From Lasioglossum baleicum (lineage: Eukaryota > Arthropoda > Insecta > Hymenoptera > Halictidae), in assembly GCF_051020765.1 (NCBI RefSeq), contig NC_134929.1, positions 20,180,635 through 20,244,634 on the forward strand: DNA of 64,000 bases, read 5' to 3'. The position numbers were made by a program, and so were the translations under genes. This document shows positions 20,456 to 33,600 of the stretch, piece after piece. How positions within the stretch are numbered: the first letter of the stretch is position 1; every line of letters starts with the position of its first letter. Under the pieces are notes generated by a model. It had not been told where the DNA came from. It did not search any database and was given only the letters and a program-made list of their open reading frames with translations.

Positions 20456-22980
20456 AAGTATTTAAATTTGGAGGAATCAGTATCGATGGATTGAAACTGT
20501 TGTACGAAGTTTTGCTGCGGGCGAAGACGACTCTGCGTTTATTGCGATGATTGGTCATTTAAGAGATAAGGAGAGGATTTCTTTTCTCGTCGGTGAAAAA
20601 TATCGACTGTGTTATGTTTTGTAACTCTCTGCACTCGGAGACTTTTCTCGAATGTTTTCTTTGATGTAATATGTGTAGATAACGTCTGATCTATCATGAG
20701 CGAATGATAACCATTCGAATTCAATTAGTCAATTTTTCCGAAAAGAATTGTCGGTTCTTTTGACGTTATAAAGACAATTTACAAACGTTAGCGTTTTGAT
20801 ATAGTAGGTGGGTGTAGGATCGAATGTAGGATTCGTTCTAATTGACTCTAGTTCATTAGGACAACCTTCGTGACCAATTACGCACGATTCAAGTACTATG
20901 TCAGCGTGCAACAGTCGCACTATGAAGTCCGAAAGCGTCGAAGATAGAAGCAACTGGAGTTGAGACCAATAATGGAAGTTCCTTTTTGCTCTCCACTGAT
21001 TGCCAACTTTTTAGATGCAATAATAAATGAAACGCTTGACATTAATGATACTCGGAGTGTGTCAAGGCTGCGAGACCAAGTTCAATGAAAAGAAGGAAAA
21101 CCATTTCCTCCGGACGCAACAGATGCGCCGGGCGACCATCCGCGCGTTAGGCTAAATGATCCATTCGCCTTGAATGAAAAGTCGAACGAGGTTCGACTCG
21201 CTTTTTTGCTCGACAATTGGAACCGCCGCGGACAAAGCCCGGGATGTTCCCTGGATCTACGAGGACCAGCGTGAGAAATTTTCGAAACAGGTCGAGGAGA
21301 ATCGATTTCATTCTCCCCGGCTTCGATATTTGACAAGAGACGTGTTCCGAATTGTTGAGTTAGCAGCAATGGTTGTATACTTAGTCAAAAATGTTGGAAA
21401 ATCATTTTAGCAATCCAATGTTGTATAAAGGAGAATTTCAGTCGTCTCAAGCCAAAGATAGTAAATATGTACCATGTCATCAATTTTCTTTATTTTTTAT
21501 ATAATCGAATTGATCATTTGTAAGCTTGTAAAATCGACAGCTAAGCAAATATTCAAACAAGTTCGTGCTGGAAGTCAGCAAATGCTAAAAACAAAGAATT
21601 ACGTTCGCGGACGATTTCCTAATAAGCGAAGATCGAAGTCGAAGTGTACAGCAAAGTTTCGACACGGAGCTGCTAATCGAACGGCAATCTAATCTCGCTG
21701 GGAGTCAGACTTCACTCGTCTGGTGCTCGTCGGTACACAAGCACGCGCTGGAATCAAGATCCACCTGTTGCTATCAGTCCCAGTGGTTCTCATCGATTTT
21801 CTACCAGCCATCGTAATTTCTATTTCCGTCTCAGCACTCGTCAATTAAAGACATTTCGAAATCGGATGTTTTTCGTGTGTGCTAATCAAACGAGTTTTTG
21901 TAGATCTCACGCGTTCTGATCGGAAGGAGAACGTTCTACAACATTCGATAGAGGGATCTACGTCGTGGTTGGGTCACGGAGAGAATTTGTCGGAAAGTTG
22001 GAAAACAACGATTCGGTTTCACGTGCTGCCTCGGTGGCTCACTGATAAGAGGAGCAGGGGGGTCCACTCGCGTTGGTCGTGACGAGATACGAATGAAATT
22101 AACGCCACGCGGTTATTATTCGTCGTTATCTGTTCGCGATATCGCTGATATATCCGGTTCTGCTCGCAGTCGTCGCGGAAATTGCGAGGTTTAATTATAT
22201 TCGAGTCGATCCTGCCAGCTCGAATTTGCAACCTTGCCTTGCACGACAACTTTGTCGAGATTGTGTTTTTCCTGACTCTACACATGTTTGCAAGAAACAA
22301 TCGGCAATATACAAAAGTGTAAGGATCTTCAACTACCAAAATTTTGGTGAGAGACGGATTCAGTGGTGTACCAAGATCTCCGATTGTTTCCAATTACAAC
22401 CATTCCGGACCAGTCGAAGATCGGATCGTGAAGGATCCAGCAGCGAGCGAGGATAACCGGAAGGATACCCTACGAGAGATCGAGGAACGATCAAACAAGC
22501 ATTAGAGGCTCGGCGTAACAAGGGGACGAAGAATGGAGGCGACACGGCAGATGCCAGACGGAAGATAGACGTTCAAGAAAAAATAAAGGATTTCCCGAGG
22601 TACACGGCAGCCATTGTTTCTCGGTCTCTTAACTCGAAGATGATCAACCTGCGGTGTTCTGTCCTCTCCTGGCGATCCTATCGGCTAGATTTTTCACGGG
22701 GTTCTACGGGGTGCCGATCGAGCTTCCTGCTGTGTCTTTGCTTTTCTCTTGGTTCTTAATTCTTCATCTCTTTTCGAGGACACGGGTCCTTGGATCTTGG
22801 ACGTGTCGCGCAGAACTGTAAAAATCTTGACTGAATACTGCCGTCTGTTCATTACGCCTTACTAACGCGTTGGTCGCGGAATGATCATCTTCGAAAGATG
22901 CTGGCAAAACTGTGGTTATCATTTATCATAAAAACGAATAGATGAATTATAGGCATTATAGGGGAACCATTGTTGATGGA

Positions 22981-23461
22981 TAGACTGCGGATGTTTATGC
23001 ATTTGTGAAGAAATATAAAACAGTATAAAATGAGAACAACTTAAGAATATCGTAATGTTGTTTTTTGTTAGAACAGGACTAATCGCGACATCTCTTTTGT
23101 AATATAATAACTCGTACGTAATCACGAGACTATTGTAACGCGTGATTGGTACAGTGTACGGGAACGTACCTTCTTCTCTATTCGACAGTCTAAGTGCTCA
23201 CACGTGTTTAACCTATAAAGTTATACACTACGCAATTCTATATCTTTAATAAAAAGAAGTTATCTTTCACATATTCCGCATTACTTCGCTATAAGTTCCA
23301 TCAGGTTATGGGCTCAGGAAATTGTAAAATGGAACAATAGATAAAGATCATCATTTTTAATGCAGTAAAAATAATTAAGAGATGAAACCACTGTTTGTCT
23401 TACTCCTGCTTCCCACAATGAATATAGAACATTTTTATTTCGCATAAAGATCCGCAGTCTG
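22981..23461. mobile_element. Long (481 bp) TIR element of the same family
   Basis: Left end TAGACTGCGGATGTTTATGC at 22981; the right end in reverse complement is CAGACTGCGGATCTTTATGC, ending 23461. Flanks TTGATGGA and TCGATGAA agree at 6 of 8 positions. About twice the length of other copies; no transposase frame. Confidence 0.65.
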
Positions 23462-25911
23462 TCGATGAACTTATAAATGAAGCTAATTTCAAGTCGTTTT
23501 GATGTCACGACAATGGTCAGACAGATTCTATCTATTTTGTCGAAACGTTCCCTGTGTTTTAAGTACCCCCAGCGGTCAAACCCCGGGGATATTAACGAAT
23601 ATGGTACTAACAGTCCCCCTCAGCCCTTCCACCCTCGCAAGTTCCCACCCCCTGTCTCGCATGACACCCCACGGACCAAACTGCCGGTGTCGGCATGCTT
23701 TGATCTCGTGGAACGCGGCGAACAGGTAGAGGAGACCGAGAAAAGGACGGTAACGGGTGGAAAGGTACGCACGGAGAGAGAGAAAGAGAAAGAGAGAGAG
23801 ACAGATGGACGCAACCAGAGATTCCACGACGACCAATGAGAGACTCAGGCCCGGCTCTAAACTCGAGAAAATATGTTCAGAGTTTTTAGATTGAGATCCG
23901 GCTCGGATAGCCCTTTCCCTTGATCCTTCCACCTCCAACTTTGTCTCTCGTTCTCTTTTCCCTCGGTTTCGCTGCCTCTTTAACATCACACGAACACCGA
24001 AAGACGTTTCACCGGCTCTCCACCCCTCCCTTGTATATTTCTGATCTTCCATTTAGATTTGATTTCGGTATTCCTTCGGTGAACTTTTCAGGTCTTTGCT
24101 TTTGCTACAAGCTGGCTCTCGGTGGCTTTCTGCTAGACCGAAGACTTGGAGAGCTGGATCAAGTGTTGAATCTTTCGGGACATGGTTTTTGGTATTCCCC
24201 ACGTGTAGCGAGGTAGGGAACTTGCTGGGAACCTAACCAGCTAGTGTATATCTTCCGGCAGCTTCTCACAAAAAAGCTTCGACAAGAACAACTAAGTTTG
24301 AGGACATTTCTCTAAGAACCTAGCTGCCTAACTCTTCTGGCTATACGTAGTCTATCTTCTAACAGCGAAAATTTAATAATTTTAAGGGCTTGCTGAAAAA
24401 CTTAGGCTCCTCTGGCTGGAAGCCATCTTCCAGAACGATGCTAACACTTCGCCCGTCCCACGAGCAAAACAGAGACAAACGTGCTGCTTTGAAAGGCTTC
24501 GGCCTTTGAAGAACGCCTCGTTCTCCAGGACCTCCAAGCAAGTCTTAACAAGGAACCCGTGCGCATTCGGCGTTTAATCCTCGGCTGTTGCGAACGGTCT
24601 CGTGTATAGAACGCGTGTCGCGTTGCGTGTGGCTGCCACTACAGAAATACCCTGTGAAAGGAGGGTGCAGGAATCGAGGCTCTTGATCGCAGCTTCTGCT
24701 CTCGCGCAGCGGGGGTTGAAATTCCCGCGGTTCGCGCACGGCACCGCGTCGTCTAGCGTAGACGTGCTCGACGTGCCGATTTTTATTCGATCGCGCTGTC
24801 GGGGGCCAACCAACCAGCATCGCCAACCATTCTACCGATTTCTTTTTCCCCCCGCTGGTAACCGATACGGGGGCGCGAGCCTCGAGTGCCGTGAGAGACG
24901 AGCGCGAGCGCTGTCTCTCGCGAGAACCGGCCACCGAGAGCCCCGCGGTGCCCCAGCGGGCAACTTCGATGGCCCTACAGAGCCACTTCTAGATCCTAAG
25001 AGATCCCCCTCCTTCCTTACGGTTTCGTACTGTTCTCACTGTCGAGCAATTTCCACTCTGAACTTTGGTCAACTGAACGATTAAGGTCTTCTGGTCCGGA
25101 GCGTCATTTTGCAGGCGTTGTTTGAGAATTTTTCTAAAGAAATCGAGCGACTGTTTTGTGTTCAGCTTTTGCATACGTGTTCTCTATTGTTTGGACCATG
25201 TGCTGGAATTTTTTCAAGTCAAAATACTCGAAATTGTGAAAAACATTAAACAATATGTCTTGTGGCTCTTGATGAATCTAGCCGCGACGCTTGCGAAACG
25301 CCAAGAAGTATACCGCGCCAAACACTCAACAGTGAGAACTGTACTTCAATTCTTCTGTTCGATCTATAAGAACCTCGCATTCTCAGATTCTTTCCCACAA
25401 CTCTCACGAACGAGGCTGCACCCATCGACGACCTTTGTTTTCAGGGATGAAAGTGCCCGCCCGCCTAGGTGCGAACGCTGAGAATGCTTACGCCGATCCT
25501 ACAGGAACCACCGATCGAGTTAATGGAAAAAGGATCTGCCGTCATGGTACTGGACCTAACAATCTCCTTATAAGAACACCATAGGGTTCGCGACAGGCGG
25601 CGTCGCGCTTGAAACACCGCCAGGTAGCCTGATCGATTAAGGGGAGGACGATTCAGAATGCTGAAAGCTGGCTGAGTTTTGCGGTTTGTTTTGTGGGGGA
25701 ACTGGGAGGCGGTTCCGTTTGAAATTTTCAGAGTAATTACCCTCATGCTCGGAGAATATGTACGAGATTTTTTCGTTGGGAAATTCGCAGTTCTTCTTAT
25801 CCTAAAATAAGTAGAAGTAGAAGGAGACTTTCATACAAAAACTGGATAAGTTTAGACTTTGAAACTTGTGCGATTCTTTCGCCGAACAATCAGAAATGTG
25901 TAGAGGATTAG

Positions 25912-26260
25912 GGCTATTACCTTACTTCGAAAGTCGAAGATTTTGAAGCTTCGAAGCTTCGATTTTAGAAACTTCGAGGGTGATGAGAATCGAAGTTTCG
26001 AAGCTTCGAAATTCGAATCTCCGTTGTAAATTATTAGGTGATTAAAAGAAACGGAGTTTCGAAGCTTTGAACTTCGAAATTTCGCTGCTACGTTATATTT
26101 GATACGATTACAGGGAGTGGAAAAAGTGATAGGACACTCCTACATTTCAAACAAAAATACGCCGCCACAGTTAAAAGAATGAAGTAGGGCATTTTAAACA
26201 AATATTAGTACAACGTTCGTACGATTCGAAGTCTTCGAAAATTCGTGCACTTCGAAGTTC
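25912..26260. repeat. TTCGAA-rich palindromic repeat, copy A (inverted relative to copy B)
   Basis: Begins AGGGCTATTACCTTACTTCG and is packed with TTCGAA/GAAGCTTC palindromes. Its reverse complement matches 27.1-27.6 kb over several hundred bases, including shared unique words such as ACTCCGTTTC, CTAATAATTTAC and GTGGCGGCGTATTTT. It carries the empty site of the element at 27329-27532. Non-coding. Confidence 0.75.
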
Positions 26261-26599
26261 ACAGACAAGGATTAGACAAGGTCGTACTGAATCCAGTTGC
26301 ACATTCAACATCAACTCTTCAGAGGCAGTTTCTTCATATCGAAAACACCTAGCACAAAAGCGTGGCCGACAGAAGGATGTAAAGGGTCCAGTATGGTGGT
26401 CGATCAATTCCCCCCCGCGACGGGACACCACGAAGGCAGTGGTGAAGCATTTCCGACGGTCAGCAAGGTCCGGTGACCTTGGGGGGTAACATGAGAGCGA
26501 CGTCGAGGTCGCCGCTGGGGATGAACGACGCGTATCCTTCGGTGATTTATCACGTTTCAGGATGGAATATTAATATCGGTATGGCGTGTGCCTGCAGTC

Positions 26600-26700
26600 C
26601 TCCGGCGAGCATCACGATCCTCCTCGATCGCTTGCGCACCGAAGAAGAGAAAGAGGACGAGGAGGAGGAAGAAGAAGAAGAAGAAGAAGGTGGTGAGGCT
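26600..26700. repeat. GAA/GAG trinucleotide tract
   Basis: Purine-rich repeat (GAGGAGGAAGAAGAAGAAGA) centred at about 26655-26690. It produces a spurious acidic reading frame in this region. Confidence 0.7.
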
Positions 26701-26964
26701 CTGTGTCCGATCAGGATGCACACGCACGCACACACCGATCCCCCTCCGATAGGTATTACGAACGGGACAGAGGATGGCTACCGGTCACAGCGGGAGAGCA
26801 CGCCAGGGGTCCTCTACCTCTACTCGCCGACTCGAGCCTTGCTACCGAGAAAGAACCGAAGGCTTTCGTTTCTCTCTACCGTCGCTCTTCCTCCTCTTTC
26901 TTCCATTCGTTCTTGGTCCCGCTCCCTCCACAACGGTGCTACCGTTCGCTGATTCGCTGGTACC

Positions 26965-27010
26965 GTCACGTGACCGGTTTATAAGGACCTCGGCGCCGTT
27001 CCAGTGTTCA
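26965..27010 (+). promoter_or_regulatory. Candidate core promoter: GTCACGTGAC box, TATA box and initiator
   Basis: A perfect palindrome GTCACGTGAC (26965-26974, an E-box identical to the CLEAR/TFEB-MITF consensus), then TTTATAAGG (26978-26986) and TTCACTC with its A at 27010, exactly 30 nt from the start of TATAAG. The surrounding DNA is CpG-rich. I could not identify a coding exon downstream; a repeat starts at 27088. Confidence 0.4.
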
Positions 27011-27087
27011 CTCGCTGGACGCGCATCCTCTCGCGAACTCCTCCCGGCCAGGAGATACAGGATCCTCCGTCATATTGGACCCTCGAC

Positions 27088-27620
27088 TAGGGCTGTTACT
27101 TTTCCGACGATTCGAACGAACGAAGGGAACTTCGACAACCACTATGTTTCGAAGTCTTCGAATCGTACGAAGTTGTAACTTAATCAATCTTTTAGCTGTG
27201 GTGGCGTATTTTTTCGAAATGTGCGAAATTTCGAAGTACAAAGTTTCGAAACTCCGTTTCCTTTAATCTTCTAATAATTTACTACGGAGGTTCGAAATTT
27301 GAAGCTTCGAAAATTCGATTCTCATCACTAGACAGCGGATCTTTATGCAAAACAAAGATTTTCCACCTGAATTGCAACAAACCGGAGCGACATAGAAGTT
27401 TAATCTTCACTCTTAATATGTTCAATAGGTTGAAAATAATATAAAAATATTTTCAAATTCTCGTCTAATGTTTTTCATGTGTTAAATTACACCTACTCAT
27501 TTTTGTCATAATTGCATAAAATCCGTTGTCTGCTCATCATCTTCGAAGTTTCTGAAATCGAAGCTTCGAAGCTTCAAAATCTTCCAATTTGGAATTTAAC
27601 GTTCGGAGCTTTGGAGTGGA
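27088..27620. repeat. TTCGAA-rich palindromic repeat, copy B, split by a TIR element
   Basis: Begins AGGGCTGTTACTTTTCCG, similar to the start of copy A. It matches the reverse complement of copy A along its length except for the 204-bp element at 27329-27532 and its duplicated flank. It ends in a diverged tract near 27620. Confidence 0.7.
27329..27532. mobile_element. TIR element, 204 bp, inserted in the TTCGAA repeat
   Basis: Left end TAGACAGCGGATCTTTATGC; right end reverse complemented CAGACAACGGATTTTATGC. Flanks CTCATCAC (27321-27328) and CTCATCAT (27533-27540) are the 8-bp target duplication. Copy A of the host repeat has a single CTCATCAC at the same place, so the pre-insertion site is known. 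Confidence 0.85.
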
Positions 27621-30600
27621 CGCGAACTGTGATTGGCTCTAGCCCCTTGCTCTTATTCATAAAATAGTTGAATTTAAGTATTTTTTATTTACTCGCAGTT
27701 ATCTGCATTCGCAACGAGCCACCCATAAACTGTTAAAATTCCATTATATGTATTTAGATTTGCAACTTCACGAATTTCTATTACAATACTTTGAATGATG
27801 AATACTTCAGAAGACTGTCAATATCCCCCCCACATTCTTCATCGAGCAGGATGTTTCTAATTTATCGTAATGTCCTCCGAGCCTCCCCGAACAATATTCG
27901 CAACAAGACATTCTGAGAACATCGTGGAGACCATTATCCGAAATGGTACACCCACCATTATGCTAACGGTTTTAGATTGAGCTCCCTGTAAGATGTTAAT
28001 GCCAGCTGTATTAGCACATCTCCGTAGCTCATATTCCGTATTTCCATACCAGGCTTATTACTGCGTCGTACATGAGGATTATACTCCCTAATAATAGTTT
28101 TATCTTGTTTTAATCCTTGTCCGCTTAGACAGTACATCTCTTCAACATCTCTTTAACAGGAGATCTACGACCTATTAAAAGTGCTTATCGAGGTTTCTAG
28201 CAAATGTTACCATACTATTCAAAGTGGTCCTACAGTCTTTCATGTTTCATCGTTCTCTCGAGCACTCTGTCCAGAATTGAATAATCTCCACAGTGTTATT
28301 TAAAGGTCTCTACTTTTGCTATACGAATTTCGCAATAACTCAAGCACAGTATTAATTAACACTCTAGCTATCAGAAGGCGTCACACTTGACTTTAAAAAA
28401 TTTTGGAACGATCACCGGTAGATAATACCTTAAAAGACAAGAAACTGCTCGTACGACGTTCTTCAACTTCCACTGAACAAAATAGGAAAATAGCCAACGG
28501 GAAAGCGCTGCTACGTTGCCGGAAGGTAAACAGTACATAAAATCGAGTACGCCGGATCGACTGTCAGCGTTTCCGGCGATCCTCACGGCCCGAACGGTAC
28601 CATGGGAACACCCTCGCCGGCAGTGTCCTCTTCAGGATCTATTCTAGCCGCTGGATCTTCTAAAAATAGCGTGGGGTTACGGGAACGGTTGCGTAAAGGG
28701 AGGAAAAGTAGAGCGCGGTATGGTTCGACGGCGTCTCGTTGTATGGAAATGACCGGGCGAGGACGGGGTTCACCGTACTTGTCCCGATAATGCGATTCGG
28801 TTCACGCGCGATATTTAAACGCGAGAAGCCGATCGACGCGTGAGAAAATCTAACGGTCTCGGAGAGGAGCGTGTTGCTCGGCGCGCGTCACGCTCGCGTA
28901 TCGTAAACGATTTCTAGCAATCTCGTAATAACCTGAGACCCGTAAAGGTCACCGCGAGATTTCCGAGAAGCCAGCTGTGGGTGTAAGCAACGGTGGCGTT
29001 CGTCAACTTCTCGTTTTTTCTCCTCTCCGCGACGATCAATAAAAGCTTTTGTATCGAACGACAAAGTCGACTCTCGCTATCGGCCGCCGATCCAGAAAAA
29101 TAGAAGCTTATCTTGCGATCAAGCGATCTCGCAGACATCGCGGCACGCATCGATTACCGCGAGCTGTGCACAATATCTTTGTTGTGCGCGCGATAACGGC
29201 TTATCGTTTTCGCAATTACGGCTTCGGCGGGATCGATCGGATCCGCTATCTGCGCAGAACGAGATTCGCGATCGATATTTTCAAGCGGTGATAAGTGGAG
29301 GATCGGGGCTAGAGGGGGTCTCTGTGGATCTTGGCTGCTCGGAAAACATGTGTTTCTGCGTGGGAAAGTCTGTTGGGCCGATGCCTGCCTGTGGAGTCAA
29401 GGGAACTTGTGAAACAGAGGTAGATTGATCCGAGACTTAAACAACCAGTGTACTCGGAGAGACTCTAAAACTACTCATGAATTTGTTCCAAATTCCCTCT
29501 TGAAACTCGAGTGGAAAAATTGTATCACTACATTTATAGTCTGGTGCCCAAAAATCGCGTTCAAAAATCCCCTTGGAGCCGCAGTGGAAAAATTCTATTC
29601 CTCCTCGAAACGATGCTGCATTCTGCGGTGTTCGAACGATTTACCTGAGGAGGGGGTCTCGATGGGCGAGTACCACAGGGGGGAGATCATTGAGGATGAC
29701 GCGCGGGGCCCGATGCAGGAAGAGGACGCTCGAGAAAGAGATAGAGAGGGAGGGAGTAGGAGGAGATAGAAGACCCCCGCGGCGGGAGGATTTAATCTTC
29801 AATTCCGAAAATCAACGTAATGTATTCCTCCCTGAGGGGTCCGGGGCCTTTTCCCGGGCTTAGAACGCGAGAGGGGGACAGGCAGGCAGGGCACGGGGCG
29901 AGGAGAGGAGGCGAGGAGAGGGGGCGACGGTACACAACCTGTAATTTCAACGCGAGCGAGCTAAGTCGTCGGTAATATGGGAACCCGGAGCTGGTATAAC
30001 GGCTCATTTCCATAATTCGTTCTTTAAGCATCATTTTTAATAGGCCCCTGGCGCCGGGCGAACGGAGCCCGACCGATCCGCCGCCGGGCCCTGGGACCCC
30101 GACGAGACCCCCGTCGAGACTACACGGTGTCACTTAAACTTCTGTTGCCCTCTATCACGACCTCGACGACGTCTTCATTACTCCTTTAATATCTCCGGCC
30201 CACTCTGCGCGAGCAATAAGGAAATCGCGGCATAACGGTCAGGCCTATCGATTATGCTGCGTTCTGGGCATCATCCTCATCGCTGCGTGGGCTGCTCGCC
30301 GAAGCATTCGACTCGCCTCTACCTGTAGAACGCCGTCTCTACCGTATTGAAGACAATAAAAGTGAGCAAATACAGCTGCCGTGTAACGCGATCAACGAAT
30401 TGTTTAACCGTCGTATCGTCGAATGCCAACATTTTTTTGTGAAGTGATGATATTCAGTGATCATCCAGGGAACGTAAAAGTCTGCGATAATTTTAGACGT
30501 TCTAGATTACCCACAGAAGGTGCAAAAAATGTCTGCATAAAATAAAAAGAACGATATAGAACAGAAATATTCTGGGCTCGAAGAAATGCTTGATTCTGTG

Positions 30601-33600
30601 GTTGAAATAGCTTCGAGTGCGAAGAGTTAAAAGCCAATCATACAGGGTTAAAGATCGCGAGACTTTCGTGTGCGTGTTTCGGGTGCAACCCCCAGACAGA
30701 TGGATCCGAAAATATTCCGTCGCCCACGACCCAGGAGAGACGAGGATTTTACCTTGCCCGTAAACCTGACGAGAGACCCCTTGGATGGTTCACGAGGTCA
30801 AAAATAAACAGGCCGTCCGACCGTCCGACCCAGCGGGGTTTTACTTTTCTCAAACAACGTGTCCCGGGACCCGTTGCTACTCTCTGCCCTTATTATAGGT
30901 GCGCCCTTCGCACGTTTCTCGATTTCTGGAAGACTCGTTCGAGCGCGAGCCTGCACATGCTATACACAGCTATGCCAACGAAAATATTTGCCGACTTTCC
31001 TCTTGTTTGCACGGTGTCGCACGGTGAATTCCTGACGGACCGATCGGTCAAGTGGTCTGTTTGAGATTTCCGCGAACGAGACGGCTTTTTCGAGACCCTC
31101 AGGGTCGAACGGGTCTTCAAAGAACAGTGGGAAGTTGCCATCAGAAGCCTGTGGATTTTTATGGAAAATAAGAATTGTCTGCACTGATCGCAAGAGACAG
31201 AAGATAGTTAAAAATATCCTGTTTCTTCTAAAAATTCTCTGGTGTTGAAAATAGTATATATATTACATATTGTCAATCCATATGAAAATCTAGATAGAAT
31301 TTACAAAATTATAAAATTCTTATGCAATTGTTCTGATTGACAACGCGGAAATTCTGGATTCTGGAATTGCTAGGGTAGATTTGAACTAATAATACTTATG
31401 AAAATTAAGGTGATTTCAGGAGAGCCACCTTGTATACAAAAGTATGTATCCCCTGCGATCTCGAATCGCGAGATGCAACCGGTGGGTCGGGGAGTCCTTC
31501 GGACACCTAATTCCTGCGAGTTCGTAGGCGATTCGCGGGTCGAACCGAGGAGGATACATGGAGGAGCGAAAGGAGGAGCGCTATTTTTAATCCGGGGGAG
31601 GACCGTGTCATTCGGGAACGGCCGGCAACCTTGAGGCGGGGAGAAAACACGAGAAAGAGGAAAGACAAGGAACCTCGAAACCTCTGCGGCCGGACCAGCA
31701 CGCATTCTGTGCTTGAAATTGTATATTTATACGTATTTCTCTCTTTTCACATGGGAACGTGTTGTAGACAATTTTTATTTTCCACAAAAATAGGTAGACT
31801 CAGGATTTTATGCATTTACAAGAAAAACGGGTAGATCAAATTTAAAACGATACATTTTCTTAGAAATACAATTTCGTTAAGTAGTAACTCTCATACTTAC
31901 TACGACAATATTTCGAACATTTACTACACTTTACATGAATAAATCATGTTTGGCTTATAATGTCACAATTATAAGAAGTAAATTTTTCAATCTAAATTCT
32001 ACATTCGCAGCGTGAGAAATTAATTACTGTACAGGACAGCAAAAGAAGAAATGGCACCGAATTCGAGAAACAAAGACGGTAGATGGTGGCAGGAACATAG
32101 AGCTTGCAGCCCGAATAAAATTCTTTTTTCCCCGGGACACGAAAAGGGCCTTTTTGCCGCGTTTAGGCCAGTCCGTCCCCACCGTCACGATGTGGGAGGT
32201 CCTCCGGTTTCGGTGCTGCGAACCGTTCGAATCATTTGTCAATGCAGCACAGTTTAACGATTCGTCGCGCCGACACCGAACTTCCACGGCTGTTGCACGG
32301 TTCCGAAACGATTCCCCACTTCGCAACCACGGCGCTGCGTTTCTATTCACCGTGCTGGGTCGGTTCGGACTTATTCGGAGCTATTCGGGTCCAGGATGCG
32401 TCGAGAAAGAAGCCTGGACCGACGCTATTTCCTTTATTTCTCGCGCGACCGAATCGAGGTGTGAAATTCGTGATTAATTGTCGGGGCTCGTGGGCGGGTT
32501 AGAAACCGAGATTAAAGGCCAGCCTCCTACGGACCTGCAAAACCGATCGAAGGTCCTGAACGATTCCTCGAAATGTTCGGATCGTTTGGATCCGTAGCTC
32601 TCTTCCTGCTCTGGTGATCGCGAGGTCTATCTTTTTGCGAACGTCTTGGACGTTTTGCTGCATTGTCGCCCAACCTGTTTCTCGGACGCCGCGACACCCT
32701 TTTGCTACGAGCAACTATCTCGTGCCACATTATCATTGACACGAGCGGGTCCCATTTTCCTTTTGCCTTTTCCAGGTGACATCGCGGAATGCCGTCTTCT
32801 CGAGCTTCTATCTTTGCAATCTGTGCTCGGATTTACCACGTTTGTTTTTTGTTTCGATTAGAACGTGACTTGTTTTTTGTAATTGTTAGTTTACGTTCAA
32901 CAATATTAAAAAAACATAGAACAAACAGCTAACTTCTACGTGTAGAAGTCAGTTCATAATTTCCTCCTTTCCTTAATAATTTTTGCGAGTTGAATATCAT
33001 GTACACGTGTTCCCAAATTCTTCTAAATTGAGAAAGTAGAAAAGCACCCCAGAGCTCACGTTTCCTATCCGAACAATCATAGCAAAGGTCGTCTATCACC
33101 GCTGCCAGACAGCACGGTGTCACCATATGGCGAGATGACGTTTCCCCGAGAGGATTTCCAAATTTAAAGGGAGAGAGTGCAGACGTTCCTTCGGGAAATA
33201 CTCTTACGGAGACATAGTTCTCTGTAGGGGGTCGCGGCGGCTTCCAGAGATCGGGACTCCGGTTGCCGGGTAGCCTAAGTGCTCGCAAGCGGTCCCGAAC
33301 TGCTCGATGCTTATGGCAGTTCACGTGGGACGAGTCGCAGCGATGCAAGAGACACCGTACCAAGCCACACACAACGCGACACCTCGGCTCCGAGTTGACC
33401 GAGGACTCCTCGAGGACCACACACGAAGGATCGACCATCCCTCTTCTTCTTCTTCTGCTCCTCCTCCTCACTCTCGCTCTTCCTCATCGGATCCCCTTCT
33501 CCTTCCACGCGAAACTGAGGGAAGAGAACGGGGAAAAAAGGAAGAGAGAGATAGAGAGCCCTCGGAGGGAAGGACGAACGCTACGGAATAACTGAAGAGT

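Larger units (their letters stand above)
17800..25900. other. Non-coding stretch with TIR elements
   Basis: I see no convincing coding exon. The stretch holds TIR-element ends or copies at about 18412, 19432-19628, 20299-20455 and 22981-23461, and CpG-rich sequence around 24.55-24.97 kb. The remainder is unremarkable. Confidence 0.5.

Noticed and set aside
20838..20860. Word AATTGACTCTAGT resembling the miR-929 start
   Set aside because: Only the first 13 bases agree and no hairpin partner is present.
26100..26410. Possible Tc1/mariner remnant (GTGGAAAAAGTGATAGGACAC followed by a basic frame with AQKRGRQKDVKG)
   Set aside because: The frames are short and broken, and the first part belongs to the TTCGAA repeat copy, so I could not support a transposase.
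26473..26952. 159-codon plus-strand frame with an acidic run
   Set aside because: The acidic run is the GAA microsatellite and the rest has no recognisable domain.
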